A stretch of DNA of 64,000 nucleotides, from assembly GCF_003063435.1 (NCBI RefSeq), contig NZ_NESL01000003.1, forward strand, positions 124,001-188,000, given 5' to 3'. Below, in pieces: positions 54,401 to 63,265 of the stretch. This DNA is from Limnohabitans sp. 2KL-1 (GTDB taxonomy: Bacteria; Pseudomonadota; Gammaproteobacteria; Burkholderiales; Burkholderiaceae_C). The position numbers were made by a program, and so were the translations under genes. How positions within the stretch are numbered: position 1 is the stretch's first letter; each line of letters begins with the position of its first letter. Below the pieces are notes generated by a model, which saw nothing but the letters and a program-made list of their open reading frames with translations, made no database searches and had not been told where the DNA came from.

Positions 54401-55429
54401 ATGGGCATTTTTGAACGTTTCTTGTCGATCTGGGTCGCGTTGGGCATCCTCGCGGGGGTGGGCCTGGGCTTGGTCGCACCCGGGATTTTCCAAGCCGTGT
54501 CCAGCCTGGAGGTGGCGCACGTCAACCTGGTGGTGGCCGTGTTCATCTGGGTCATGATTTTCCCGATGATGGTGCAGATCGACTGGAAGGCGGTGAAAGA
54601 CGTGGGCAAAAAGCCGCAAGGCCTGCTGCTCACCTTGGTGATCAACTGGCTGGTCAAGCCTTTTACCATGGCGGCTTTGGGTGTGCTGTTTTTCAAATAC
54701 CTGTTTGTCCCCTGGGTCGATCCCCAGTCGGCCAACGACTACATCGCCGGCATGATTTTGTTGGGTGTGGCCCCTTGCACCGCCATGGTGTTTGTGTGGA
54801 GTCAGCTGGTCAAAGGCGATGCCAATTACACGCTGGTTCAAGTGTCGGTGAACGACTTGGTGATGGTGGTGGCTTTTGCGCCCATCGCCGCTTTTTTGTT
54901 GGGCGTGACCGATGTCACCGTGCCGTGGGAAACCTTGCTGTTGTCTACTGTGTTGTATGTGGTGCTGCCGCTGGCCGTTGGCATGTGGGCACGCCGTCTG
55001 TGGCTGGCCCAGGGAACAGAACGCTTGCAGCGCCGCGTGGCCCAGCTCAAGCCGCTGTCGGTCACCGGCTTGCTCGCCACCGTGGTTTTACTGTTCGGTT
55101 TTCAAGCCACCACCATCATCGACCAACCGCTCATCATTGGACTGATCGCGGTGCCCCTGGTGCTGCAAACCTACGGCATTTTCTTCATCTCGTGGTGGGC
55201 AGCGCGCTGGCTGAGACTGCCGCACAACGTGGCAGGCCCCGCGTGCCTGATTGGCACCTCCAACTTCTTTGAACTGGCTGTGGCAGTGGCGATTTCCCTG
55301 TTTGGATTGCAGTCGGGCGCGGCCTTGGCAACGGTGGTGGGTGTTCTGGTGGAGGTGCCGGTCATGTTGTCGCTGGTGGCCCTGATCAACGCATGGGCAC
55401 CGCGGTCGGTGCACGAAACAGTCGGCTGA
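54401..55429 (+). CDS. acr3: arsenite efflux permease Acr3
   Basis: 342 residues with ten helices. [18 protein letters not shown] holds the essential conserved Cys of Acr3 in helix 4, and [20 protein letters not shown] is the matching signature near helix 9. It exports arsenite using the proton gradient. With gapdh–arsJ the cell has two arsenate exits: reduction and Acr3 export, or organoarsenical export by ArsJ. An intrinsic terminator follows. Confidence 0.95.
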   Translation: MGIFERFLSIWVALGILAGVGLGLVAPGIFQAVSSLEVAHVNLVVAVFIWVMIFPMMVQIDWKAVKDVGKKPQGLLLTLVINWLVKPFTMAALGVLFFKYLFVPWVDPQSANDYIAGMILLGVAPCTAMVFVWSQLVKGDANYTLVQVSVNDLVMVVAFAPIAAFLLGVTDVTVPWETLLLSTVLYVVLPLAVGMWARRLWLAQGTERLQRRVAQLKPLSVTGLLATVVLLFGFQATTIIDQPLIIGLIAVPLVLQTYGIFFISWWAARWLRLPHNVAGPACLIGTSNFFELAVAVAISLFGLQSGAALATVVGVLVEVPVMLSLVALINAWAPRSVHETVG

Positions 55430-55437
55430 ACTAGCGC

Positions 55438-55478
55438 GCCCGACTGCAGGCACGGCACCCCAGCAGGCCGGGCTTTTT
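55438..55478 (+). terminator. rho-independent terminator of the arsenate operon
   Basis: GCCCG and CTGC (left) pair with GCAG and CGGGC (right, ending 55473), with a small bulge; TTTTT follows (55474–55478). Confidence 0.7.
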
Positions 55479-55495
55479 CGTTCGCGACCAGCCGC

Positions 55496-55528
55496 CTGTC
55501 ATCAAAGCTTCACAGGCTCGTCACATAA
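55496..55528 (+). promoter_or_regulatory. Pho box and −10 of ppx
   Basis: Three heptamers in exact 11-bp register: CTGTCAT (perfect, 55496–55502), GCTTCAC, TCGTCAC (ending 55524). CATAAT (55523–55528) lies 9 nt after the second unit. Confidence 0.68.
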
Positions 55529-55560
55529 TCTGAACTTCCTTTGCCCACGTCGCCCTCTTC

Positions 55561-57054
55561 ATGCAAACCAAGTCCCTTTACGCCGCCATTGATCTGGGCT
55601 CCAACAGCTTTCGCCTTGAAATTGGCCAAATGGATGCAGGCCAGCTGCGGCGTGTGGAATACATCAAGGAAACGGTGCGCCAAGGCAACGGCCTGGACGC
55701 CGAACGCAACCTGACCGAAGAAGCCATGGTCCGGGGCTGGGATTGCCTGGCCCGGTTTGGTGAACGCATAGCGGGTTTTCGCCCCAGCCAGGTCCGTGCA
55801 ATCGCCACACAAACCTTGCGTGAAGCACGCAACCGCGATGTTTTTCTGGCCAAGGCCAAACGCATTCTGGGTTTCCCCATCGAAGTGATTGCAGGCCGCG
55901 AAGAGGCTCGCCTCATTTATTTGGGCGTGTCCCATTTGTTGCCCCAATCGGACGAGCGCCGTTTGGTGGTGGACATCGGCGGGCGCTCTACCGAAATGAT
56001 TTTGGGCCGACATGAAACCGCCAGCACCCTGGAGTCCTACCGCTTGGGCAGCGTGGCCTGGTCCATGAAGTATTTTCCGGATGGCTTGTGGACCGCTTCG
56101 GCATTCAAGGATGCGGAAATCGCGGCCAAGGCGGTTCTGGAAGAAGCCCAAACCCTGTTCAACCGTGGCCAGTGGGACACCTGTTACGGTTCATCGGGCA
56201 CAGTCGGTGCAGTGGCCGATGCCCTCACGGCCGCAGACTGGCCCGAAGGTCAGATCACACGCGAAGGCCTGGCCTGGCTGAAAGACCGCCTGCTCAAAGC
56301 CCAAAAGCCGGACAACCTGCGGCTCGACGGCGTCAAGGAAGACCGCAAGCCCGTCATCGGCGGCGGTCTGGCGGTATTGCATGCCGTGTTTGATTTGCTG
56401 AACATCGACCAGATGCACGCCGCCCAAGGCGCGCTGCGCCATGGTGCCCTGTATGACCTGATCGACCGCGAAGGCACGCAGGATGTCCGCTCGTCCATGG
56501 TCGACTGGCTGGCGCAACGCTTTGGCACCGACAAGCTGCAGGCCGAAAGGGTCTCGCGGACCGCGCAGCACCTGTTGCAAGCCATGATGCCCGAGGCCGC
56601 TGCCGCAGAGCGCCAGCGCCATCTGCAAAAGCTGCACTGGGCCTGTCAGCTGCACGAGACCGGCATGCGCATCTCGCACAGCGATTACCACAAGCACGGT
56701 GCCTACATTCTGGACAACACCGACCTGCCAGGCTTTACCCTCAACGAGCTGCACCGGCTGAGCCAGTTGGTGCTGGGCCACCGGGGCAAATTGCGCAAAC
56801 TCGACATCGAACTGGAAGACCCGGGCTTTGTGCAGCAGCTCATGGCGCTGCGGCTGTCGGTCATTCTGTGCCATGCCCGGCGTGACCCGGACCTGTCGGG
56901 CCTGGACATCGGCTGTGATGCGCTGCGGCGCACCGTGCGCCTGACGCTTGGCAGCGCCTGGGCCGAGTTGTGGCCGCAATCGGCCTACCTGTTGCGGGAA
57001 GAAAAAACCGCTTGGCAAAAAACAGACTGGGCATTTCAGGTTCAAAAGGATTGA
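55561..57054 (+). CDS. ppx: exopolyphosphatase (Ppx/GppA family)
   Basis: 497 residues with the actin-like phosphatase fold. Phosphate-1 loop AAIDLGSNSFRLEIGQ (residues 8–23), VRAIATQTLREARN, VVDIGGRSTEMILG (phosphate-2), then GSSGTVGAVADA and GGGLAVLHAVF. The C-terminal part is the HD-like domain (LHETGMRISHSDYHKHGAYIL) of long Ppx enzymes. It degrades polyphosphate from the ends; a role as guanosine pentaphosphate phosphatase cannot be excluded. A candidate three-unit Pho box lies upstream, and ppk1 lies 1.2 kb downstream on the opposite strand. Confidence 0.92.
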   Translation: MQTKSLYAAIDLGSNSFRLEIGQMDAGQLRRVEYIKETVRQGNGLDAERNLTEEAMVRGWDCLARFGERIAGFRPSQVRAIATQTLREARNRDVFLAKAKRILGFPIEVIAGREEARLIYLGVSHLLPQSDERRLVVDIGGRSTEMILGRHETASTLESYRLGSVAWSMKYFPDGLWTASAFKDAEIAAKAVLEEAQTLFNRGQWDTCYGSSGTVGAVADALTAADWPEGQITREGLAWLKDRLLKAQKPDNLRLDGVKEDRKPVIGGGLAVLHAVFDLLNIDQMHAAQGALRHGALYDLIDREGTQDVRSSMVDWLAQRFGTDKLQAERVSRTAQHLLQAMMPEAAAAERQRHLQKLHWACQLHETGMRISHSDYHKHGAYILDNTDLPGFTLNELHRLSQLVLGHRGKLRKLDIELEDPGFVQQLMALRLSVILCHARRDPDLSGLDIGCDALRRTVRLTLGSAWAELWPQSAYLLREEKTAWQKTDWAFQVQKD

Positions 57055-57157
57055 AGGCGCTTTGGCCTGCTGGCCGTTGCCATGGCGGGTTGAGCGCCTG
57101 TCCTGACGGGCCAGCCGACATGATGCACAGGCCCCACTTGCAGGATTGAATTTAACG

Positions 57158-57172
57158 GTATAAACTGTATAC
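57158..57172. repeat. inverted repeat upstream of the Lys/Ala/Pro-rich gene
   Basis: GTATA–AACTG–TATAC has perfect 5-bp arms. It is nested in a larger imperfect symmetry bounded by TTAAC (57152) and GTTAA (57180). It lies 19 bp before the ATG and could be an operator or a −10 region. Confidence 0.45.
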
Positions 57173-57198
57173 ACTGTTAATTTTCAAAACCCGTCATT

Positions 57199-57792
57199 AT
57201 GAACATGCCTCAAAACGCCGCTTCGACTGAATTGAACACTGCGCCTGCAGCCCCAAAAGCCGCCCCCAGCAAGACCGCTGCACCCACACCTGCACCCACA
57301 CCTGCACCCACACCTGCACCCCAGAAGGCTGAGACAGCCACCAAAGCCGCAGCACCTGCGCCCCAAAAATCTTCGTCACCGGCCAAAGCCGCCAAAAAAG
57401 TCTCCAGCGCCAAGACATCGGCCGCCAAGCCATCCACTTCCAAGCCATCCACCTCCAAGTCATTGCCCCCCAAGCCTGCCGTGAAAGCCGAGGCTAAACC
57501 TGCGGCCAAAGCGGCCAAAGCCCCTGTCGTGAAAAAACAAGCCGCTGCACCCGCCAAGCCCCTGAAAGACAAAAAAGTCAAAGTGGTTCGCGACAGCTTC
57601 ACCATCCCCAAGACAGAGCTGATCCAGATCGTTGAGATGAAAAAGCGCGCCTTGACCTTGGGCGTCGGGGTCAAGAAAAGCGAATTGATCCGGGCGGGCC
57701 TGAGCGCCTTGGCCGGCATGAACGATGCGGCCTTCAAGAAAGCCATCGCGAGCGTGCCGACCATCAAGACCGGCCGCCCTGCCAAGGACTGA
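57199..57792 (+). CDS. Lys/Ala/Pro-rich histone-H1-like protein
   Basis: 197 residues in two parts. Residues 1–130 are low-complexity Ala/Pro/Lys with tandem PTPA and KPSTS repeats, like bacterial histone-H1-like tails. Residues 130–197 form a compact domain (VKVVRDSFTIPKTELIQIVEMKKRA, then GVGVKKSELIRAGLSALAGM and IKTGRPAKD) that I associate with conserved Burkholderiales proteins. A DNA- or polyphosphate-binding role is plausible from the charge but unproven. The stop is only 2 bp from the sixA 3' end on the other strand. Confidence 0.7.
   Translation: MNMPQNAASTELNTAPAAPKAAPSKTAAPTPAPTPAPTPAPQKAETATKAAAPAPQKSSSPAKAAKKVSSAKTSAAKPSTSKPSTSKSLPPKPAVKAEAKPAAKAAKAPVVKKQAAAPAKPLKDKKVKVVRDSFTIPKTELIQIVEMKKRALTLGVGVKKSELIRAGLSALAGMNDAAFKKAIASVPTIKTGRPAKD
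57280..57315. repeat. 12-bp tandem repeat ×3 in the Lys/Ala/Pro-rich gene
   Basis: GCACCCACACCT repeats three times exactly, encoding APTP-type units. A second 15-bp repeat encoding KPSTS occurs twice at about 57428–57457. Both are likely to vary in copy number between strains. Confidence 0.88.
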
Positions 57793-57794
57793 GG

Positions 57795-58256
57795 CTAGAG
57801 TTTGTCAGGGGAGGTCACGGCCAGCAACACCGTCTGGTCCTGCCCTTCCCGGCTGCGTCTGCGCAACCACCAGACAGCGCCTTTGCGGATCGCGCAAACG
57901 CCTTCGGGCATCTGCAGCAAATCGGCGATCAAAGCGCCCAATCCGGGCTGATGCCCCACCAGCAATACCGGGTACTTGGCACCGGGCCATCCGGAAGTTT
58001 CCAAAATATCAGCCACACAAGCGCCCGGTGACAACGCATCACGCACCTTGTACTTGCGACCCAACGCTTTGACCGTCTGCTCGGCCCTGACTGCCGGGCT
58101 GCTCAGGATGCGCGTGCCCTGGGGCAACTGGCTTTCGAGCCAGGCCGCCATGCGTTCGGCCTGCTTGCGGCCACGCGGGGTCAAGGCCCTTTGCAGATCA
58201 TCTTCACCCGGCTCGGCTTCATAGGCTTCGGCATGACGCCACACAATCAGGTCCAT
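57795..58256 (-). CDS. sixA: phosphohistidine phosphatase SixA
   Basis: 153 residues of the histidine-phosphatase superfamily. The catalytic motif is LIVWRHAEAY (RHG variant RHA, as in SixA). The conserved ILSSPAVRAEQT and LLVGHQPGLG supply the other Arg and His residues. SixA removes phosphate from phosphohistidine, for example on Hpt domains or PTS proteins. ATG 58256 is chosen over an upstream TTG. It follows ppk1 by 5 bp on the same strand, so the two are an operon; CHAD/SixA-type genes often neighbour polyphosphate genes. Confidence 0.9.
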   Translation of the reverse strand: MDLIVWRHAEAYEAEPGEDDLQRALTPRGRKQAERMAAWLESQLPQGTRILSSPAVRAEQTVKALGRKYKVRDALSPGACVADILETSGWPGAKYPVLLVGHQPGLGALIADLLQMPEGVCAIRKGAVWWLRRRSREGQDQTVLLAVTSPDKL

Positions 58257-58261
58257 CGCAT

Positions 58262-60346
58262 TCAATCCGGCTGGGATGCCACACCGTAGCGTTGCATCAA
58301 GGCATTTTGGGCACCGTGGCCCGGGGCATTCAACCCCACCCGGTGGTACTGGCCGTCAGCGCCCAGGTCCCAGGCGTCACGACCATCGTGCAAATAAGCG
58401 ATCAGGCACTCGTCGATGATGCGCTGGCGCAAAGCCGGGTCACGCACCGGCCAGGCCAGCTCTATCCTGCGCGTCATGTTGCGGCTCATCCAATCGGCGC
58501 TCGACAGGTAAATCGATTCATCCTGATCCGCGCAAAAATAAAACACCCGGGAGTGCTCCAGAAAACGGCCAATCACCGAGCGCACGCGGATGTTGTCACT
58601 CAGGCCCGCCACACGGGCGGGCAGCATGCACGCACCCCGGACGATCAAATCAATTTGGGCACCCTTTTGGCCCGCTTCGATCAAGGCCTCGATCAAAGGC
58701 ACATCGGTCAGGGCATTCATCTTGATCACGATGCGGCCCACAGCGCCACGCGCTGCGGCATCCCCCACGGCAGCGATGCGCGCCTGCATGTCGTCGTGCA
58801 ACTGAAATGGCGCCACCAGCAAACTTTTCATTTTGGGCAAGCGGCTTTGACTGGCCAGGTGGCTGAACAGTTGGTCCATGTCGGCGGTCATGTCGGCATC
58901 GGCTGTGAGGTAACTGATGTCGGTGTACAGCGCGGCAGTACGGCGGTTGTAATTGCCCGTGGACAAATGGCCATAACGCTTGAGCGAGCGCCCTTCGCGC
59001 CGCGTGACCAGCAGCATCTTGGCGTGGGTCTTCAGACCCACGATGCCATACACCACCTGCACGCCAATCGATTCGAGTTGCTCGGCCCAGTTGATGTTGG
59101 CCTCTTCATCGAAACGGGCTTTGAGCTCCACCACGGCCGTGACTTCCTTGCCACGGCGCACCGCCTCGCGCAGCAAGTCCATCATGGTCGGGTCGCTGCC
59201 TGCCCGGTAAATCGTTTGCTTGATGGCCAACACATCCGGGTCCATGACCGCTGCACGCAAAAAGGCCAGCACGCCATCAAAGGTCTCAAACGGCTGGTGG
59301 ATCATCACATCGCCTTGCTTCAGGCGTGCGAACACCGAGCCGTGGCGGGGCACTTGCGCCGGGAAACTCGCCGTGTAGGGCGGGAAAAGCAATTCAGGCG
59401 CGTTGATCAAATCGATCAGTTGCATCAGGCGCACCAGGTTCACCGGGCCATTGACCCGGAACACCGCCGCCTCGGGCAGCTGAAACTCCTTGCGCAAAAA
59501 TTCTGCCAAACGGGGCGAGCAATTGGCCGACACCTCCAGGCGAACCGCCTGGCCATAGTGACGGTGCTGCAAGCCCTGGCGCAAGGCCATGCGCAAGTTG
59601 GCAATTTCGTCCTCATCGACCGCCAGATCCGAATGACGGGTGACGCGAAACTGCGAGAACTGCCCAACTTCACGGCCCGGGAACAACTCGGCCAAATGCG
59701 CCCGGATCACACTGGACAACAAAACAAAAGCCGTGCTGCCGCCGCACACCCGTGCAGGCAGCGGGATCAGGCGAGGCAAAACCCGTGGCACCTTGACGAT
59801 GGCGATTTCATTGGACCGGCCAAAGGCGTCCTTGCCCGACAACTGCACAATGAAGTTGAGGGACTTGTTGGCCACTTGCGGAAACGGGTGCGCGGGATCG
59901 AGCCCCACAGGCACCAGCAAAGGCTGGACCTCACGCTGAAAATAGCTGCGCACCCATTGACGCTGCTCGGCGTTGCGCTCACCGTGCGACAGGATGCGAT
60001 AGCCCTTGCGCTCCAGGTTGGGCAACAAATCGTCGTTGTACAAGGCGTATTGCCGGGCCACCATGGCGCTGGTTTTCTCGACAATGGCTCTCAAGGTTTG
60101 GTCGGTGTACCCGCCTGATTTCAGGCCATGCAAACTGCCCATCACATGGGGCTCGGCACGCACTTCGAAAAACTCGTCCAGATTGGACGACACGATGCAC
60201 AGATAACGCAGGCGCTCCAGCAAGGGCACCTCGGCCCGTTGCGCCCAATCGAGCACGCGCTCATTGAAAGCGAGGATGCTCAAATCGCGGTCCATGAGGG
60301 CGTAGCCCGACTCGGCAGCGGAAGTCACGACTTTTGAATGAACCAT
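58262..60346 (-). CDS. ppk1: polyphosphate kinase 1
   Basis: 694 residues, full length. Domains run N (about 15–120, DRDLSILAFNERVLDWAQ), head, C1 and C2. The autophosphorylated His lies in KTHAKMLLVTRREG (about residue 439), and the second conserved His is in ARVFYFC-adjacent FLEHSRVFYF. It polymerises the gamma phosphate of ATP into polyphosphate. Its promoter region shows one of the clearest Pho boxes in the window with a 5/6 −10 TAGAAT. sixA is co-transcribed. Confidence 0.95.
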   Translation of the reverse strand: MVHSKVVTSAAESGYALMDRDLSILAFNERVLDWAQRAEVPLLERLRYLCIVSSNLDEFFEVRAEPHVMGSLHGLKSGGYTDQTLRAIVEKTSAMVARQYALYNDDLLPNLERKGYRILSHGERNAEQRQWVRSYFQREVQPLLVPVGLDPAHPFPQVANKSLNFIVQLSGKDAFGRSNEIAIVKVPRVLPRLIPLPARVCGGSTAFVLLSSVIRAHLAELFPGREVGQFSQFRVTRHSDLAVDEDEIANLRMALRQGLQHRHYGQAVRLEVSANCSPRLAEFLRKEFQLPEAAVFRVNGPVNLVRLMQLIDLINAPELLFPPYTASFPAQVPRHGSVFARLKQGDVMIHQPFETFDGVLAFLRAAVMDPDVLAIKQTIYRAGSDPTMMDLLREAVRRGKEVTAVVELKARFDEEANINWAEQLESIGVQVVYGIVGLKTHAKMLLVTRREGRSLKRYGHLSTGNYNRRTAALYTDISYLTADADMTADMDQLFSHLASQSRLPKMKSLLVAPFQLHDDMQARIAAVGDAAARGAVGRIVIKMNALTDVPLIEALIEAGQKGAQIDLIVRGACMLPARVAGLSDNIRVRSVIGRFLEHSRVFYFCADQDESIYLSSADWMSRNMTRRIELAWPVRDPALRQRIIDECLIAYLHDGRDAWDLGADGQYHRVGLNAPGHGAQNALMQRYGVASQPD

Positions 60347-60373
60347 GGCACTTTGCGAATGAATTGAAAAATC

Positions 60374-60418
60374 ATTCTAAGAAACCCCTGTGTCAATTTG
60401 ATGACAGTGCTGTGAATC
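60374..60418 (-). promoter_or_regulatory. Pho box and −10 of ppk1
   Basis: On the minus strand three units in 11-bp register: GATTCAC, CTGTCAT (perfect), TTGACAC (60390–60418). After 10 nt comes TAGAAT (60374–60379), one base from consensus. The leader is about 20 nt. Confidence 0.75.
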
Positions 60419-60436
60419 CGGCCGTGCTGCGTCAAG

Positions 60437-61474
60437 TCACCCGCCGGAGCCATCCACCGGCACCAGATATGACACAAAAAGTTCCACCGTCTTGGGCCAG
60501 GCAAAGGCCTGCGCACGCTCGCGCGCCTGCAAGCGCGGCACAGCCTGGCACTGCTGAACCGCCGCAGACAAATCCTCGGACAGCGCACCGCCGTGGGTTT
60601 GGCCATGTGCGTCACCCAACACTTGCAACGGCCCATCCACCGGGTACGCCGCCACCGGGGTGCCACAGGCCATGGCTTCGAGCATGACCAGACCGAAGGT
60701 TTCGTTGCGCGAAGGGAACACGAACACATCGGCCGCCGCGTAAACCCTGGCCAATTGCTGGCGCGGCAAGACACCCATCCACACCACCCCCGGATAGCGG
60801 GCTTTGAGCTGCGCTTCCAAAGGGCCCACGCCACACACAATGCGCGTGCCGGGCAGCTTCAAATCCAAAAAGGCATCGATGTTTTTTTCGTAGGACACCC
60901 GCCCCACAAACAAGGCGTAGGGACGCGCATGGCCTTGCAGCTCGGGCAAATCAAGCGGTTCGGCGTGGTGCTTGAAAAGGTCCAGATCCACCCCATGCGT
61001 CCAGGGTTGGAGTGCCCTGAAACCACGACCCTTGAGCATGTTCAACACCCCTTGCGTGGGCACCATCACCCCAGCCGAAGGACGGTGGAAATGGCGAAAC
61101 AAGGCATAACCCACAAACAGGGGCACGTGCAAGGCGGCTTTCAGGATTTCAGGGAATTTGGTGTGGAAGGCCGTGGTGAATTTCCAGCCTTTTTTCAGGC
61201 AATGCCGGCGTGCTGCCCAACCCAAAGGCCCTTCGGTGGCGATGTGCACCGCCTCGGGCTGCAGGCTGTCCAGCATCACGGCCAAAGCCTTGTAGGGCCG
61301 AATCGCCAGGTCAATCCCCGCATAGCCCGGGCAACTGCGGTTTTTGAACAAGCCCGGGTGCACCACCGTCACCGCCACACCCAGTGGCCCCAGCGCCTGC
61401 ACCAACTCATGCAAGGTGGTCACCACGCCATTGACCTGCGGATGCCAAGCATCGGTGATCAGGGCCAGTTTCAT
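60437..61474 (-). CDS. agt: GT4 glycosyltransferase, Agt-like (diacylglycerol glycosyltransferase)
   Basis: 345 residues with a GT-B fold. The N-terminus is LALITDAWHPQVNGVVTTLHELV. HIATEGPLGWAAR and FTTAFHTKFPE follow, then a C-terminal domain with LFVGRVSYEKNID and FPSRNETFGLVMLEAMACGTPVAAYP (E-x7-E donor site). It directly follows plcP (ATGA overlap), the same pairing known in other bacteria, where Agt glycosylates the diacylglycerol that PlcP releases. The sugar (glucose, glucuronate or another) is not predictable; ugd elsewhere in the window could supply UDP-glucuronate. Confidence 0.8.
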   Translation of the reverse strand: MKLALITDAWHPQVNGVVTTLHELVQALGPLGVAVTVVHPGLFKNRSCPGYAGIDLAIRPYKALAVMLDSLQPEAVHIATEGPLGWAARRHCLKKGWKFTTAFHTKFPEILKAALHVPLFVGYALFRHFHRPSAGVMVPTQGVLNMLKGRGFRALQPWTHGVDLDLFKHHAEPLDLPELQGHARPYALFVGRVSYEKNIDAFLDLKLPGTRIVCGVGPLEAQLKARYPGVVWMGVLPRQQLARVYAAADVFVFPSRNETFGLVMLEAMACGTPVAAYPVDGPLQVLGDAHGQTHGGALSEDLSAAVQQCQAVPRLQARERAQAFAWPKTVELFVSYLVPVDGSGG

Positions 61475-62391
61475 GCGGCCACCGGCTGCGCCGTGGGCGC
61501 GCGGTTGAGCACCACCGCTTGTGCGCCCCAGTGGATGATCTCCAGACGCCCATCCAGGTGCTCGACCAAGGCCGTTCGGCTTTCCACCCAGTCGCCATCG
61601 TTGCAATACAAAATGCCGTTCACATCGCGGATTTCGGCGTGGTGGATGTGACCGCACACCACACCATCGAACCCCCGGCGCTGCGCTTCGTGCGCCACCG
61701 CCACTTCAAAGTCGCTGATGAAATTCACGGCCTTCTTGACCTTGAGCTTGAGATAGGCCGACAACGACCAGTAATGCAGCCCGATGCGTGCCCGAAAGCT
61801 GTTGAGGTGCCGGTTGATTTTGAGGGTCAACTCGTACAGCCAGTCGCCCACATAGGCCAGCCACTTGGCGCACTGGATCACACCGTCAAAGTGGTCACCA
61901 TGCACCACCCACAGCTTGAGGCCCTGGGCCGTGGTGTGCGTGGACTCATGCACCACCTCCACCCCCCCAAAGGCATGGCCCACAAAATGCCGGGCAAATT
62001 CGTCGTGGTTGCCCGGCACATAAATCACACGGCAGCCTTTGCGCGCACGGCGCAAAAGCTTTTGCACCACGTCGTTGTGGCTTTGTGGCCAGAACCAGCG
62101 CCGGCGCAATTGCCAGCCGTCCACGATGTCGCCCACCAAGTACAAGGTGTCGCTGGGGTGGTGTTTGAGGAAGTCCAGCAAGGCCTCTGCCTGAAAACCC
62201 GGCGTGCCGATGTGCAGATCGGAAATGAAAATCGCCCGCAACCGGGTCCGGTCTGCTGCGCTTTCCTCGTCGTCAGGGTCTTGCCCACTGGCGGGTGCGA
62301 GGCTTTGCCCCTCGCGCAGCAAGCCATCGTCCTGACCCGCATAAGACGTCTTGAACAGCGCGGACGCGGCCAGCAGGTCGGACGAGCTCAT
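61471..62391 (-). CDS. plcP: PlcP-type phospholipase C (metallophosphoesterase)
   Basis: 306 residues of the calcineurin-like phosphoesterase fold, often labelled UDP-2,3-diacylglucosamine hydrolase. Metal motifs are FISDLHIG (DxH), LVGDIVDGW (GDxxD), VPGNHDEF (GNHD), VVHGDHFDG and CGHIHHAE (GHxH). Stretches such as WPQSHNDVVQKLLRRARKG and YCNDGDWVES follow the PlcP rather than the LpxH pattern. PlcP converts phosphatidylcholine or phosphatidylethanolamine to diacylglycerol in Pi starvation. It overlaps olsB and agt by ATGA on either side. A polar 50-residue N-terminal tail precedes the domain. Confidence 0.82.
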   Translation of the reverse strand: MSSSDLLAASALFKTSYAGQDDGLLREGQSLAPASGQDPDDEESAADRTRLRAIFISDLHIGTPGFQAEALLDFLKHHPSDTLYLVGDIVDGWQLRRRWFWPQSHNDVVQKLLRRARKGCRVIYVPGNHDEFARHFVGHAFGGVEVVHESTHTTAQGLKLWVVHGDHFDGVIQCAKWLAYVGDWLYELTLKINRHLNSFRARIGLHYWSLSAYLKLKVKKAVNFISDFEVAVAHEAQRRGFDGVVCGHIHHAEIRDVNGILYCNDGDWVESRTALVEHLDGRLEIIHWGAQAVVLNRAPTAQPVAA

Positions 62392-63236
62392 CTTGCAACA
62401 CCCATCGAAAAGTGCTTGCGGTAGCGTGCGGGCAGATCCGCGGTGCGCATCAACATGGGCAAGTCGGCCGTGTTGAAATCCGGGTCCCATGCGGGCGCGC
62501 CCAGCACCTTGGCACCCAGCCTCAGGTAGCCCTTGATCAGGGCGGGCGGCTCCATCGCCAGACCCTGGTCCAGCTCTTCCACCGGCAAAGGCAAGCGGGG
62601 GCGAACGTGGTATTGAATTTCCGCCAGGTGCGTTTGCCGCAACTGGTGCCAGATGCTGGCCGCTGCATCGCCCGTCACCACCCCGTTGTGCAGCATGGGA
62701 ATGCTGGCGCAGCCGATCATGGTGTCCAGTTGGTTGCGGTCCATGAACTCGAACAGCGCCCCCCACAAGGCCATGATGACGCCGCCATGGCGGTGCTCCG
62801 CATGGACGCAGCTTCTGCCCAACTCCACCATGCGCTGGCGAATGCCGCGCAAACGGGTCAGATCGAATTCGGTGTCGCTGTAAGTGCTGCCTGCGCGTTT
62901 GGCCTGTGCCGGGGTGAGCACACGGTACGTCCCAATCACCTCGCCAGAAACAGAGTCCCTCACCAGCAAATGCTCGCAGTAGTCATCAAACAAATCGATG
63001 TCATGGCCAGGCACGGTTTGCGGCAGACGCGCCCCCAACTCAGTGGCAAATACCGCGTACCTCAGTCGCTGCGCCTCACGAATTTCGTCTTGATGTTTCG
63101 CCCAACTGACCTCAATGGTGCCTTGCACGCGCCGAGGTAAAAATTCAACAGAGGTGTTAGATGACCCCGGATGAAGTGACCCCCTGGGCAAATGGACCGG
63201 GGACAAAGCGTAAGTGGGATTGGGCAACTCTTTCAT
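62388..63236 (-). CDS. olsB: ornithine N-alpha-acyltransferase OlsB-like
   Basis: 282 residues of the acyl-ACP-dependent GNAT-like family (Acetyltransf_5). Core segments are LRYAVFATELGARLPQ, the metal-like HDIDLFDDYCEHLLVRD, GTYRVLTP and VELGRSCVH. OlsB attaches a 3-hydroxyacyl chain to ornithine, the first step of phosphorus-free ornithine lipids. The second enzyme, OlsA, is not in the window. The ATG at 63236 has AAGGAG 8 nt upstream. It is first in the olsB–plcP–agt chain of overlapping genes, a set expected under Pi limitation. Confidence 0.78.
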   Translation of the reverse strand: MKELPNPTYALSPVHLPRGSLHPGSSNTSVEFLPRRVQGTIEVSWAKHQDEIREAQRLRYAVFATELGARLPQTVPGHDIDLFDDYCEHLLVRDSVSGEVIGTYRVLTPAQAKRAGSTYSDTEFDLTRLRGIRQRMVELGRSCVHAEHRHGGVIMALWGALFEFMDRNQLDTMIGCASIPMLHNGVVTGDAAASIWHQLRQTHLAEIQYHVRPRLPLPVEELDQGLAMEPPALIKGYLRLGAKVLGAPAWDPDFNTADLPMLMRTADLPARYRKHFSMGVAR

Positions 63237-63265
63237 GGCATCGGCTCCTTGTGATCTGTGGCTTC

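Noticed and set aside
58292-60118. Long plus-strand open frame (608 codons) opposite ppk1
   Set aside because: It lies entirely antisense to a full-length polyphosphate kinase and is Gln/His-rich shadow sequence.
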